The notes: generated from the letters alone by a model not told the origin. A DNA stretch of 58,203 bases from Micropruina sp. (GCA_018055925.1 JAGPGQ010000002.1:1-58203); one strand, 5' to 3'; positions 41,093 through 49,925 are shown, counted from the stretch's first letter. Translations and numbers: made by a program.

Positions 41093-41923
41093 CTAGGTGA
41101 CGAAGATGGTCGGCCAGGACGGATTGTGCCCGTGGATCAGCACCAGGAACACCACCAGGTCGAACAGCAGGTGCACCGTGATGACGTAGGCGAGGTTCTT
41201 GGTGAGCTGGAAGATCGCCCCCTGGACCAGCGCGAACGGAATCGTCAGCAGTGGCCCCCACGACTGGTAGCCGAGTTCCCACAGGAACGAGACGAAGATC
41301 ATCGCCTGCCAGATGTTCGCCTGCCACAACGGGAAATGCCGCCGGTACAGCGCGAAGACGGTGCAGATGAAGAACAGCTCGTCCCAGATCCCGACCGCGT
41401 TCACCCCGATGAACAGCCGGACGATCTCGCCCGGGGAGTGCACCGCCGGCCAATTCAGGTAGACGCCGGTGCTGATGAAGTACCAGGGCAGCACCAGATA
41501 GCCGACGACGATCACGATGATCAGGTAGCTCCACTGGGCGCGGTTCCAGCGCCAGCCGCCCCACGGGAACCCGATCGGTTCCCGCCGGAACACCCAGCGG
41601 TGCAGGGCGTACGGCACCAGCAGTGCCCCGCCCAGCACCAGGGTGAACCGCAGCATGCCCACATCGGACAGGTCGGCGGCCAGGTCGGACAGGCTCAGGA
41701 TCAGGACGCCGGACGCGACCGCGGTCAGGTCGGGCAGCAGGCCCGCCGACCACCGGCGGGCGTCGCACAGCCAGGCGGCGGCCAGGCCGGCGACGATCAG
41801 CGCGTAGCCGGCCGGGAGCTGATGGAACACCAGCAACAGCACCGCGGAACCGCCCAGCAGCGCCGGTGGGACGGACGCCCACGCCGACCCGGTGTCCCGG
41901 GCGTCGTCGTCGGTCGGCGGCAT
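41093..41923 (-). CDS. CPBP-like multi-pass membrane protein
   Basis: This 276-residue protein has about eight membrane helices. The central VGIWDELFFICTVFALYRRHFP resembles CPBP/Abi intramembrane protease motif 1 (EExxxR) but reads WDExxF, and HLLFDLVVF resembles the third motif with its His. Motif 2 is not clear. It may be a CPBP paralogue with altered catalytic residues. The start is ATG 41923; frames continuing upstream have no start with a site. It is the first gene of an operon with galM, which is not a usual partner. Confidence 0.75.
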   Translation of the reverse strand: MPPTDDDARDTGSAWASVPPALLGGSAVLLLVFHQLPAGYALIVAGLAAAWLCDARRWSAGLLPDLTAVASGVLILSLSDLAADLSDVGMLRFTLVLGGALLVPYALHRWVFRREPIGFPWGGWRWNRAQWSYLIIVIVVGYLVLPWYFISTGVYLNWPAVHSPGEIVRLFIGVNAVGIWDELFFICTVFALYRRHFPLWQANIWQAMIFVSFLWELGYQSWGPLLTIPFALVQGAIFQLTKNLAYVITVHLLFDLVVFLVLIHGHNPSWPTIFVT

Positions 41924-42244
41924 GGGACGAGTCTGCCAAGAATGCGGGCGCCCGCGGTGCGGTCGCCGGGCAACGGGGATCCCGGGGTTCGCCGGGATGA
42001 CCGGAACCAGACCGGATGACGCTCGGTGTAGGAGGCGCTCGACAGGGTCAGCGACGCGACCTTGGGGCCCTTGGTGGGACTCAGCGCGGCGTCCACCAGG
42101 ATGGTCGGGCGGGGCTCGGCGTCGTCGCAGTCGTCCTCGCAGTCGGGCGGCGTGAGGTTGCACCGGTCGGTGATGGCGAACTGGCCCGCGGCGTGGTGCG
42201 GAGCACTCTACGAGATCGGGTGGACGGCTGCGAGACTGGGCGGC
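41924..42244. other. Intergenic region of 321 bases with a REP-like palindrome
   Basis: GGATCCCGG and CCGGGATGACC around 41977-42003 form another member of the REP-like family. From about 42010 to 42225 the minus strand has an open, start-less frame with an acidic Cys-containing segment (PDCEDDCDDAEPRPTIL) that may be the relic of a gene, but I cannot name it. The divergent promoters of the CPBP-like and ligD genes must lie here. Confidence 0.5.
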
Positions 42245-44602
42245 ATGAGTCAGCCGGCCCAGCACATCGAGGTGGACGGGCGCCTGGTCAAGGTGACCAA
42301 CCTCGACAAGGTGCTCTACCCGGCGACCGGCACCACCAAGGGTGACGTGATCGCCTACTACCAGGCGATCGCGCCGGTGTTCGTGCCGCACGCCATGGCC
42401 CGTCCGGCGACCCGGAAGCGCTGGCCGAACGGCGTGGGCACGCCCGGGCATCCGCAGATCGTGTTCTTCCACAAGAACCTCGAACCCAAGTCGACGCCGC
42501 CCTGGGCGCACACGTTCACGATCGCGCACAGCGAGGGCGACAACACTTATCCGCTGATCGACGACGCCGCGACGCTGGTGTGGCTCGCCCAGCTGGCCGC
42601 CCTCGAACTGCACGTGCCGCAGTGGCGGGTCGCCGACGGCGAGGTGCAGCGGCCCGACCGGCTGGTGCTCGACCTCGATCCGGGCACCGGCGCCAGCATC
42701 GAGCAGTGCGTCGAGGTGGCCCACCTGCTGCGCGAGGTGCTCGACGGGGTCGGCTTCGCGTCGGTGCCGGTGACCAGCGGCAGCAAGGGCATCCATCTGT
42801 ACGCGGCGCTGACCGGCGACCTGACCTCCGACGAGGTGTCCGACTGGGCCCGCGAGCTGGCCCGCTCGCTCGAGGCGCTGCGCCCCGACCTGGTGGTCAG
42901 CGACATGAAGAAGACGCTGCGCGAAGGCAAGGTGCTGCTCGACTGGAGCCAGAACAACGCCGCCAAGACCACCATCGCGCCCTACTCGCTGCGCGGTCGT
43001 GACCATCCGACGGTGGCCGCGCCGCGCACCTGGGACGAGCTCGACTCGGGGCTGCGACAGCTCGAGTTCGACGAGGTGCTGGCCCGCGTCGGCAGCACCG
43101 GCGATCCGCTGCGGGCGCTGTACGGGAACGCGCCGGACGATCCGCGCGAGGAATCCGGCGGCGCGGACCGGCTGGCCACCTACCGCTCCATGCGGGACGC
43201 CGGGCGCACCCCGGAGCCGGTGCCGGCCGAGCCGCCGGGGCCCCGGCCGGAGGGCAAGACGTTCGTCATCCAGGAGCACCACGCCCGCCGGCTGCACTAC
43301 GACTTCCGGCTGGAGCACGACGGGGTGCTGGTGTCCTGGGCGGTGCCCAAGGGTCCGCCCACCGATCAGGCGGTCAACCATCTGGCCGTCCAGACCGAGG
43401 ACCATCCGCTGGAGTACGGCAGCTTCGAGGGGGACATCCCACGGGGCGAGTACGGCGGCGGCAACGTCCGGATCTGGGACGCCGGCACCTACGAGCTGGA
43501 GAAGTGGCGCGACGGCAAGGAGGTGATCGCCACGCTGACCGGACGCCCCGACGGCGGCCTTGGCGGGGTGCCGCGACGATTCGCCCTGCTGCACACCCGG
43601 CTCGGCGGTGAGGACAAGAACTGGCTGATCCACCTGATGGCGCCGGCCGATCCGGAGCGGGCCGCCGAGCTGCCGGCGATCGCCCCGATGCTGGCCACGC
43701 TGGGTACGGCGGCCGACGTCCGGGGTGAGGGCTGGGTGTTCGAGGTGAAGTGGGACGGCTATCGCGCCGTGGCGTCCGTGCACTCCGGCGGCGTGACGTT
43801 CACCAGCCGGCGCGGCCTGGACCTCACCCGCGAGTTCCCCGAACTGGGCGAACTGGGCACCCTGCTGGCCGGTCGCGAGGCGGTGCTGGACGGCGAGGTC
43901 GTCCTGCTGGACGAGGCCGGCCGCTCCAGCTTCGAGCGCCTGCAGAACCGGTCGCAGCATCGCGGAGAGGCGCACTACCTGGCCTTCGACCTGCTGCACC
44001 TCGACGGACGCTCGTTGCTCCGCCGGCCGTACACCGAACGACGCCGGCTCCTGGCCGAGTTGATCGGGGAGGGCACCACCCGGATCCAGCTGAGCACCCA
44101 GCTCGGCACCGACGCCGACGAGGCGCTCGCGATCAGTGCCGAGCTCGGCCTGGAGGGCGTGCTCGCCAAGCGCGCCGACAGCGTCTACCAGCCGGGCCGG
44201 CGGGCGCACACCTGGGTGAAGCTGAAGCACATCCTCACCCAGGAGGTGGTGGTCATCGGCTGGCTTCCCGGCGAGAACGCCCGGGCCCGCACCCTCGGCG
44301 CCCTGCTGATGGCCGTGCCGCGGGACGGCCGGCTGACCTACGTCGGCCGGGTCGGCTCCGGCTTCACCGACAAGGACCTGGCCGACACCCGGCTGGTGCT
44401 CTCCGAGATCGAGACCCCGGCGACGCCGGTGGACGACGTGCCCCCGGTCGAGCGCCGGGACGCGCACTGGGTCGAGCCGGTCCTGGTCGGCGAAGTCAGC
44501 TACGGGGTCTGGACCCAGGCCGGACGGCTGCGGATGCCGGTCTGGCGCGGATGGCGTCCGGACAAGACGCCGGACGACATCACGCTCCCGGACGACGAGT
44601 GA
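42245..44602 (+). CDS. ligD: ATP-dependent DNA ligase D (polymerase-phosphoesterase-ligase)
   Basis: This 785-residue protein is the multifunctional enzyme of bacterial non-homologous end joining. The domain order is the mycobacterial one: primase-polymerase (about 1-300; VTNLDKVLYPATGTTKGDVIAYY, DLDPG, SGSKGIHLYA), 3'-phosphoesterase (about 330-480; FVIQEHHARRLHYDFRLEHDGVLVSWAVPKG), and ligase (about 500-785; FEVKWDGYRA with the adenylated Lys, RRGLDLT, LDGEVV, EGVLAKR, WVKLK). The start at 42245 has no ribosome-binding site; GAGACT seven bases upstream suggests a leaderless message. No Ku gene is in the window. It is convergent with the DinB-like gene. Confidence 0.97.
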   Translation: MSQPAQHIEVDGRLVKVTNLDKVLYPATGTTKGDVIAYYQAIAPVFVPHAMARPATRKRWPNGVGTPGHPQIVFFHKNLEPKSTPPWAHTFTIAHSEGDNTYPLIDDAATLVWLAQLAALELHVPQWRVADGEVQRPDRLVLDLDPGTGASIEQCVEVAHLLREVLDGVGFASVPVTSGSKGIHLYAALTGDLTSDEVSDWARELARSLEALRPDLVVSDMKKTLREGKVLLDWSQNNAAKTTIAPYSLRGRDHPTVAAPRTWDELDSGLRQLEFDEVLARVGSTGDPLRALYGNAPDDPREESGGADRLATYRSMRDAGRTPEPVPAEPPGPRPEGKTFVIQEHHARRLHYDFRLEHDGVLVSWAVPKGPPTDQAVNHLAVQTEDHPLEYGSFEGDIPRGEYGGGNVRIWDAGTYELEKWRDGKEVIATLTGRPDGGLGGVPRRFALLHTRLGGEDKNWLIHLMAPADPERAAELPAIAPMLATLGTAADVRGEGWVFEVKWDGYRAVASVHSGGVTFTSRRGLDLTREFPELGELGTLLAGREAVLDGEVVLLDEAGRSSFERLQNRSQHRGEAHYLAFDLLHLDGRSLLRRPYTERRRLLAELIGEGTTRIQLSTQLGTDADEALAISAELGLEGVLAKRADSVYQPGRRAHTWVKLKHILTQEVVVIGWLPGENARARTLGALLMAVPRDGRLTYVGRVGSGFTDKDLADTRLVLSEIETPATPVDDVPPVERRDAHWVEPVLVGEVSYGVWTQAGRLRMPVWRGWRPDKTPDDITLPDDE

Positions 44603-44611
44603 GCGGGGTGC

Positions 44612-45196
44612 TCAGCCCCAGTCGCCGTCGCCCCACTCGCCCCAGGGCTCGCCGTCGGCCAGCGCGTTGAGTTCGTAGGAGCCCTTGCCGTCGATGCTCT
44701 CCCGGATGATGTCGGCATGGCCGGCGTGCCGGGCAACCTCGGTCGCGATGTGCACCAGCACCCAGCGCACCTCCCAATGGGTCAGTTCCGGCGGATACCA
44801 CGGGGCGGGCGGCACCGGCACCGGCGCGTCGAGCGGGATCAGCCCGGACTCGATCCGGTCGAACACGGCGCCCAGGACGGCCACCCGGCGATCGAAAACC
44901 TCCAACAGCTGCTCACCGGTGAGGCCGTCGACCGGGTCGGCGTCGCCGTGGGTGAGTCCCCGGCTGTAGTCGGACGGGCCGCCGACGGCCGCCTCGATGC
45001 CGACGCCGTACTGCTCGCCGACCACACCCACGTGGTCGACCAGGGTGGCCAGGGTGAAGTCGCTCACCGTCGAGCGCCGGTGCCATTGCTCGTCGCTCAG
45101 GCCATGGGTGGTGCTGCGCACCTGGGCGAACTGGTTGCGCGCGAAGCTGCCGATCACGGCGGCCTCGCCGTGCGCGTTCGGGGTGAGGAAGGCCAT
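44612..45196 (-). CDS. DinB-like (DUF664 type) protein
   Basis: This 194-residue four-helix protein belongs to the DinB superfamily, many of which are thiol-dependent S-transferases. Its C-terminal LTHWEVRWVLVHIATEVARHAGHADIIRESIDG matches the DUF664 signature, with the metal-binding His residues in HxxxExxRHxGH; an additional His is in LVDHVG. The start at 45196 is fixed by AAGGAG six bases upstream, not the ATG at 45232. It is divergent from a WYL regulator across a perfect palindrome, so that regulator probably controls it. Some actinobacterial members use mycothiol; the substrate here is unknown. Confidence 0.87.
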   Translation of the reverse strand: MAFLTPNAHGEAAVIGSFARNQFAQVRSTTHGLSDEQWHRRSTVSDFTLATLVDHVGVVGEQYGVGIEAAVGGPSDYSRGLTHGDADPVDGLTGEQLLEVFDRRVAVLGAVFDRIESGLIPLDAPVPVPPAPWYPPELTHWEVRWVLVHIATEVARHAGHADIIRESIDGKGSYELNALADGEPWGEWGDGDWG

Positions 45197-45253
45197 CTGC
45201 GTCTCCTTGGGTGAGGTTTCTTTCGCTGACATCCCCAGTCTTTGGCTTGAATA

Positions 45254-45268
45254 GGACAGTATCTGTCC
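45254..45268. promoter_or_regulatory. Palindromic operator between the DinB-like and WYL genes
   Basis: GGACAG-TAT-CTGTCC is a perfect inverted repeat located 58 bases from the DinB-like start and 24 bases before the WYL regulator start. YafY-type regulators commonly bind such short dyads to control a divergent partner and themselves. Confidence 0.7.
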
Positions 45269-45291
45269 GCTCGGGCGTGGGATCCTGGGGC

Positions 45292-46245
45292 ATGTCCACC
45301 GACACCACCGAACGCGCCCTGCGGGTGCTCGGCCTGCTCCAGGCCCGTCCCGGGTGGACGGCCGCGGAGCTCGCCCGGGACCTCGGCGTGACCACCCGGA
45401 CGGTTCGCCGCGATGTCGACCGGCTGCGCCAGCTCGGCTACGCCCTGGAGGCGGACCGGGGATCCGCCGGCGGATACCGGCTGGCCCGTGGGCGGGCGGT
45501 GCCACCGCTGCTGTTCACCGCGGACGAGGCGGTCGCCGTCGCCGTCGGCCTGCAGCGCGCCGCCGCCCTCGCCACGGGCCCGGACGCCGAATCCGCCCTC
45601 GGCGCACTGGTCAAGCTGGACGCCGCCCTGCCGGGCCCGCTGCGGGAGCGGCTGCGCGACCTGCGGAGCGTGGTCAGCCACACCGGCCGGGCCGCCGCGG
45701 CCGTGCCGCCCGACGTGCTCACCCGGATCGCCGCCGCCATCCGGGCCCGGACCCGGCTCCGCTTCGGCTATCCGCCCACGCGGTCCGCCGACGTGCTGGA
45801 ACGGCGCCGGGTGGAGCCCTACCGCCTGGTGGCCGCCGAACGCCGCTGGTACCTCTCCGCCTTCGACCTCGACCGGGACGACTGGCGGCTGTTCCGGCTC
45901 GACCGGATGAGCGACGTGACCGCCTCCACCCTCGGCTTCCGGCCGCGGCCGGATCCGCCCGATCCGGTGCAGCGGCTGGGTCACCTGCCCGCCGACTCCT
46001 ATGCGGTCTCGGTCGTCGTCCACATCGAGGCGCCACTGGAACGGATGGCGGAATGGTTCGGCCCGTACCGGTCCCGGCTGTCGGCCGTCGACGAGCGCAC
46101 CACCGAGCTGCGCACCGCCGCGGAGAAGGCCGAACACGTGCCGACCTGGCTGGTCGACCTGCCGGCGCCCTACCGGGTGATCGGCGACGACGCCGTCCGG
46201 GCGGCCTGCGCCGCCGCCGCGGAACGCCTGCGGGCCGCGCTGTGA
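45292..46245 (+). CDS. YafY/PafBC-type transcriptional regulator with WYL domain
   Basis: This 317-residue regulator has an N-terminal HTH_11 helix-turn-helix (ERALRVLGLLQARPGWTAAELARDLGVTTRTVRRDVDRLRQLGYAL), a middle WCX-linker region, a WYL domain (VEPYRLVAAERRWYLSAFDLDRDDWRLFRLDRMSDV), and a C-terminal WCX extension. WYL proteins sense ligands or nucleic acid, often in the DNA-damage response. It is divergent from the DinB-like gene with a palindromic operator between, so it is likely its regulator. The start at 45292 agrees with the HTH position. Confidence 0.93.
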   Translation: MSTDTTERALRVLGLLQARPGWTAAELARDLGVTTRTVRRDVDRLRQLGYALEADRGSAGGYRLARGRAVPPLLFTADEAVAVAVGLQRAAALATGPDAESALGALVKLDAALPGPLRERLRDLRSVVSHTGRAAAAVPPDVLTRIAAAIRARTRLRFGYPPTRSADVLERRRVEPYRLVAAERRWYLSAFDLDRDDWRLFRLDRMSDVTASTLGFRPRPDPPDPVQRLGHLPADSYAVSVVVHIEAPLERMAEWFGPYRSRLSAVDERTTELRTAAEKAEHVPTWLVDLPAPYRVIGDDAVRAACAAAAERLRAAL

Positions 46246-46292
46246 CCCGATCGTGACCGGGGGCCTGGATGTGCCCTCCTATGGTGGATCGC

Positions 46293-46760
46293 ATGCCTTT
46301 GGTCACCTTGCTGTGCGGGCCCGCCGGAGCGGGCAAGACCACCTACGCCCTCGAACTGGAACGGGGCGGCGCCGTCCGGCTGTCGATGGACGAGGCCGTC
46401 TGGGCGGACGGCTGGCGGCAGCAGGAACCGCCTCCGGAGCGGCTGGACGAGCTCTACGCCGGCCTGCAGGGGGAGTTCGCCCGGGCGGTCGCCGACGGCT
46501 CGGACGTGGTGGTCGACCTGTCGATGGGCGCACGGGACGTCCGCGACCACTGGCGGCGGATGTGCGTCGACGCCGGCGTGGCCTGCGAACTGGTGGTGCT
46601 GACCGCGCCGTTCGAGGTGTTGTGGGAGCGGGTCAAGCGGCGCAACGACCAGGAGCGGGCGAACGCCGTCCGGCTCACCGAGTCGAGGCTGCGGCTCTAC
46701 GTGGACGGCTTCGACTGGCCGGCCGCCGACGAGTTCGCCCGGGTGATCACCACGGGCTGA
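46293..46760 (+). CDS. P-loop ATPase/small-molecule kinase (AAA_33 type)
   Basis: This 155-residue protein opens with VTLLCGPAGAGKTTYAL, a Walker A motif at residue 9, followed by RLSMDEAVW and DVVVDLSMG as a Walker B-like strand, and VLWERVKRRND with lid arginines. Such short kinases resemble chloramphenicol or gluconate-kinase-like phosphotransferases; the substrate is unknown. ATGs at 46269 and 46281 are alternatives; I chose 46293 because TATGGT lies seven bases upstream, the leaderless spacing seen elsewhere, and because P-loops usually lie close to the N-terminus. Confidence 0.83.
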   Translation: MPLVTLLCGPAGAGKTTYALELERGGAVRLSMDEAVWADGWRQQEPPPERLDELYAGLQGEFARAVADGSDVVVDLSMGARDVRDHWRRMCVDAGVACELVVLTAPFEVLWERVKRRNDQERANAVRLTESRLRLYVDGFDWPAADEFARVITTG

Positions 46761-46773
46761 CCCGCGCCCGCAC

Positions 46774-47205
46774 TCAGCCCTGTTGCGCCGCCCAGCCCTC
46801 CGGCACGGCCACGTTGAACATCCATTCGATGCCGTACTGGTCCTTGACCAGGCCGTAGATGTCACCCCACGGCTGCTTCTCGAGCGGGACCCCGACGCTG
46901 CCGTCGGCGCCCAGGGCGTCGAACCAGCCCTTCATGGTCTCCAGGTCATCACCGAAGAAGGCGCAGTAGACCCGGGTGCCGCCCCAGGTCTGCTCCGCGC
47001 CCGGCATCGCGTCGGAGGCCATCACGGTGAGGCCGCGACTCACCTCGAGCTGGCCGTGCATCAGGCCCTCGGCGGGCATGCCCTCCATGCCGAACTCACC
47101 GAAGCCGAACAGCTGCAGCTCGCCGCCGAAGATGCCGTGGTAGTACGTCATCGCCTCGCGGCCGTTGCCCGGGAAGTTCAGGTACGGACTCAAAGAAATG
47201 GCCAT
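46774..47205 (-). CDS. VOC family protein (PhnB-like)
   Basis: This 143-residue protein has the glyoxalase/bleomycin-resistance fold of PhnB-like proteins, beginning MAISLSPYLNFPGNGREAMTYYHGIFGGELQLFGFGEF and ending WGDIYGLVKDQYGIEWMFNV. AGGAG seven bases before the ATG supports the start. PhnB-like proteins are not themselves phosphonate enzymes despite the name; I see no link with the phosphonate operon 40 kb away. The function is unknown. Confidence 0.9.
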   Translation of the reverse strand: MAISLSPYLNFPGNGREAMTYYHGIFGGELQLFGFGEFGMEGMPAEGLMHGQLEVSRGLTVMASDAMPGAEQTWGGTRVYCAFFGDDLETMKGWFDALGADGSVGVPLEKQPWGDIYGLVKDQYGIEWMFNVAVPEGWAAQQG

Positions 47206-47373
47206 GGTGTGCTCCTATCCGTTGGTTCCGGCGTCCCTGCCCTCACGGGAACAACCTAGGCATTGCTCATCGGAAACGGTAGGGCCCGGTTGATGCCCCG
47301 TGCCCCTGGCGGGCCGGATTTCGATGTCGCATTCCTGCTAGGTTCCGGCGCCGCCGGCGACCATGATGGACGC

Positions 47374-48840
47374 ATGATGCCGAACCGGGAGGTCTGCCTG
47401 CGGGCCGTCACGAGTCGTGACGCTCGCTTCGACGGCGAGTTCTTCACCGCCGTGCGCACTACCGGCATCTACTGCCGGCCGAGCTGCCCGGCGATCACCC
47501 CGCGCGCCGAGAACACCACGTTCTATCCGAGTGCCGCGGCCGCCCAGGACGCCGGTTTCCGGGCCTGCCGGCGCTGCCGTCCCGACACCGTTCCGGGATC
47601 GGCTGCGTGGGACGCCCGCGCCGACACCGTCGCCCGGGCGATGCGGCTGATCGGCGACGGCCTGGTCGACCGCGAGGGCGTTGCGGGCCTGGCCGGACGG
47701 CTGGGCTACTCGGTGCGGCAGCTCCAGCGATCCCTGGCCGGCGAACTCGGGGCGTCGCCGCTCGCGCTGGCCCGCGCCCAGCGGGCGCACACCGCCCGGG
47801 TGCTGCTCGAGACCACCACCATGCGTCACGGCGAGATCGCCTTCGCCGCCGGATTCGGCTCGGTGCGCTCGTTCAACGACGCGATCCGGGCCGCCTTCGA
47901 CCTCACCCCCGGCGAGTTGCGCGCCCGGTTGCGGCGCGGAGCGCCGCCCGGGGCCCGGCTGGGCGCGGTGCGGCTGCGGCTGCCGTTCCGCCGTCCGTTC
48001 GACCCCGGCAACCTGTTCGGGCACCTGAGCGCCACGGCCGTGCCCGGGGTGGAGGAGTGGCGCGACGGCGCCTACCGGCGCACCCTGGCCCTGCCGCACG
48101 GCGCCGGCATCGTGGCGCTCGCGCCCCGCCCCGGCCACATCGACGCCACCCTCTGGCTGGCCGATCCTCGCGATCTCACCCCGGCCATCGGACGCTGCCG
48201 CCGGCTGCTCGACCTGGACGCCGACCCGGTCGCCGTCGGCCAGGTGCTCGGAGCCGATCCGGTGCTGCGTCCCCTGGTCGAGGCCGTGCCCGGCCGGCGG
48301 GTGCCACGCAGCGCCGACGGGGACGAGTTCGCCGTGCGCGCGGTGCTCGGCCAACAGGTCTCGACCGCCGCGGCGCGCACCCAGACCGGACGTCTGGTGC
48401 GGCGGCTGGGCGAACCGGTGACCGATCCGGCCGGCGGCCTGACCCACCTGTTCCCGCCCTCGGCGGCGTTCGCGGGGCTCGCCCCGGAGGACATACCGGG
48501 ACCCCGGAGCCGGGCCCGTACCCTGATCGAGCTCGCGGATGCGCTGGCCGCCGGACGACTCGATCTCGGTCCCGGCGCCGACCGCGCCGAGGCCAGGGCC
48601 CGCCTGGGCGCGCTGCGCGGGATCGGCCCGTGGACCGTCGAACTCGTCGCCATGCGGGCCCTCGGCGACCCGGACGCCTTCCCGTCCGGCGATCTCGGCG
48701 TCGTCCGGGCGGCGGAGCGGCTCGGCCTCGAACTGTCCGCCGGCGGGGCCGAGCGCTGGCGTCCCTGGCGCAGCTACGCCACCCAGTACCTGTGGGCGGT
48801 CCTCGACCACCCGATCAACCGAATCCCGGAGGCATCATGA
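47374..48840 (+). CDS. Ada-AlkA fusion: methyl-accepting AraC-type regulator with 3-methyladenine DNA glycosylase
   Basis: This 488-residue protein has an Ada N-terminal zinc domain with Cys34, Cys38, Cys65 and Cys68 (IYCRPSCP and ACRRCRP), which accepts methyl groups from phosphotriesters and turns on the regulon. An AraC-type HTH follows (VAGLAGRLGYSVRQLQRSLAGELGASPLALARAQR...). The rest, from about residue 190, is AlkA, with its helix-hairpin-helix LRGIGPWTVELVAMR and the Asp in DAFPSGDLG. It therefore couples the alkylation sensor to base excision. The start may be the ATG at 47374 or the adjacent one at 47377. The stop overlaps the ogt start (ATGA). Confidence 0.93.
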   Translation: MMPNREVCLRAVTSRDARFDGEFFTAVRTTGIYCRPSCPAITPRAENTTFYPSAAAAQDAGFRACRRCRPDTVPGSAAWDARADTVARAMRLIGDGLVDREGVAGLAGRLGYSVRQLQRSLAGELGASPLALARAQRAHTARVLLETTTMRHGEIAFAAGFGSVRSFNDAIRAAFDLTPGELRARLRRGAPPGARLGAVRLRLPFRRPFDPGNLFGHLSATAVPGVEEWRDGAYRRTLALPHGAGIVALAPRPGHIDATLWLADPRDLTPAIGRCRRLLDLDADPVAVGQVLGADPVLRPLVEAVPGRRVPRSADGDEFAVRAVLGQQVSTAAARTQTGRLVRRLGEPVTDPAGGLTHLFPPSAAFAGLAPEDIPGPRSRARTLIELADALAAGRLDLGPGADRAEARARLGALRGIGPWTVELVAMRALGDPDAFPSGDLGVVRAAERLGLELSAGGAERWRPWRSYATQYLWAVLDHPINRIPEAS

Positions 48841-49304
48841 ACATCTCCACCCTCGACACCCCGGTCGGGCCGGTCTGGGTCGCCGTGGATGAGGCCGGCG
48901 CGGTCACCGCGGTGCAGTTCGGCACGCCGGACGTCCCGGTGCCGCCGTCGCCCGCATCCGAGGCGGCGGCCGGGCAGGTGCGCGAGTACTTCGCCGGGGA
49001 ACGCACGGAGTTCGACCTGCCGCTGGCCGCCGTCGGCACGCAGTTCCAGCGGCGCGTCTGGGCGGCGCTGCGCGAGATCCCCTTCGGCGTCACCTGGAGC
49101 TACGGCCAGTTGGCGCTCCACATCGGGCAGCCGACCGCCTCGCGGGCGGTCGGCCTGGCCAATGGACGCAACCCGATCGCGATCGTCGTGCCCTGTCATC
49201 GCGTGATCGGTGCCTCCGGGACGCTCACCGGCTACGCCGGCGGGATCGAACGCAAGCGCTGGCTGCTCGATCACGAGAGCGGGGCGCAGCCCACCCTGGC
49301 CTGA
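48837..49304 (+). CDS. ogt: Methylated-DNA-[protein]-cysteine S-methyltransferase
   Basis: This 155-residue protein repairs O6-methylguanine by irreversible transfer to its Cys. It has the invariant active-site VPCHRVIG and the preceding TWSYGQLA, with ASRAVGLANGRNP for DNA binding. Length is typical for Ogt without an Ada domain. ATGA overlap with the Ada-AlkA gene makes a complete two-gene adaptive response unit: Ada sensor/AlkA glycosylase plus the methyltransferase that the Ada fusion lacks. Confidence 0.97.
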   Translation: MNISTLDTPVGPVWVAVDEAGAVTAVQFGTPDVPVPPSPASEAAAGQVREYFAGERTEFDLPLAAVGTQFQRRVWAALREIPFGVTWSYGQLALHIGQPTASRAVGLANGRNPIAIVVPCHRVIGASGTLTGYAGGIERKRWLLDHESGAQPTLA

Positions 49305-49310
49305 GGCCGC

Positions 49311-49925
49311 TCAGACCGTCCGGGCCAGCAGCGAGGCGCACTCGCGCCGCAGTCGCTCGGGTGCCTCGGTGTCGCCCCTGAGGAATCGGATCAACTCGTT
49401 CTGGAACAGCCCGTCCACCAGGGCATACGCGAGTCCCGCGTCGAAGCGCGGCGGGCTTTCCATGAGTTCGCCGTAGCGGGACACGATCGACCAGACCATC
49501 TGCTCCAGCAGGTCGTCGATGCGGACGATGGTGTCGCCGAAACCGCGGCCGAACATCGACTGGTTGCGCAGGTCGTACCAGAGGCGGTGCAGGGGAGCCT
49601 CATCGCGCAGCGTGGTCGCCATCGTGTCGGCGACTCGGCCGAGCAGTTCCTCGCCCGACCGGGCGGTCGCCACGATCACGTCGTAGCGCCGGGCGCAGGT
49701 GGACTTGTAGTCCCACACCGACTCGGCGATCAGATCGTCCTTGTCGTCGAAGTAGTAGTGCAGGGCGCCATGCGAAAGTGTGGAGTGGTGGGCGATCTCG
49801 CGCAGTCCGGTGTTGGCGAAACCGCGTTCCGCCAGGGTCTCCAGCGCGGAGTGGGCAAGCATCCGGCGGCGCTCAAGGAATCTGTCCGCACGTGCCCGGG
49901 TGGCTCGCTCGGTTGTGGTCGTCAT
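49311..49925 (-). CDS. TetR family regulator
   Basis: This 204-residue regulator has the N-terminal HTH MLAHSALETLAERGFANTGLREIAHHSTLSHGALHYYFDDKDDLIAESVW, diagnostic of TetR/AcrR proteins, and a C-terminal all-helical ligand domain. GAGGAG seven bases before the ATG fixes the start. It is convergent with ogt. There is no divergent structural gene next to it; the adjacent upstream region contains the 6C RNA, so the target is unclear. Confidence 0.92.
   Translation of the reverse strand: MTTTTERATRARADRFLERRRMLAHSALETLAERGFANTGLREIAHHSTLSHGALHYYFDDKDDLIAESVWDYKSTCARRYDVIVATARSGEELLGRVADTMATTLRDEAPLHRLWYDLRNQSMFGRGFGDTIVRIDDLLEQMVWSIVSRYGELMESPPRFDAGLAYALVDGLFQNELIRFLRGDTEAPERLRRECASLLARTV

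Noticed and set aside
42010-42225. Minus-strand gene upstream of ligD
   Set aside because: The frame has no start codon, begins just after a TAG and runs into a REP element; I recognise no domain, so I left it as a possible relic only.
41093-44467. Open minus-strand frame of 1124 codons
   Set aside because: Only the last 276 codons (from 41923) encode a membrane protein; the rest is antisense to ligD and a product of high GC.
46774-47205. Phosphonate-related role for the PhnB-like VOC protein
   Set aside because: PhnB-like VOC proteins are not C-P enzymes, and the gene is 40 kb from the phosphonate operon.
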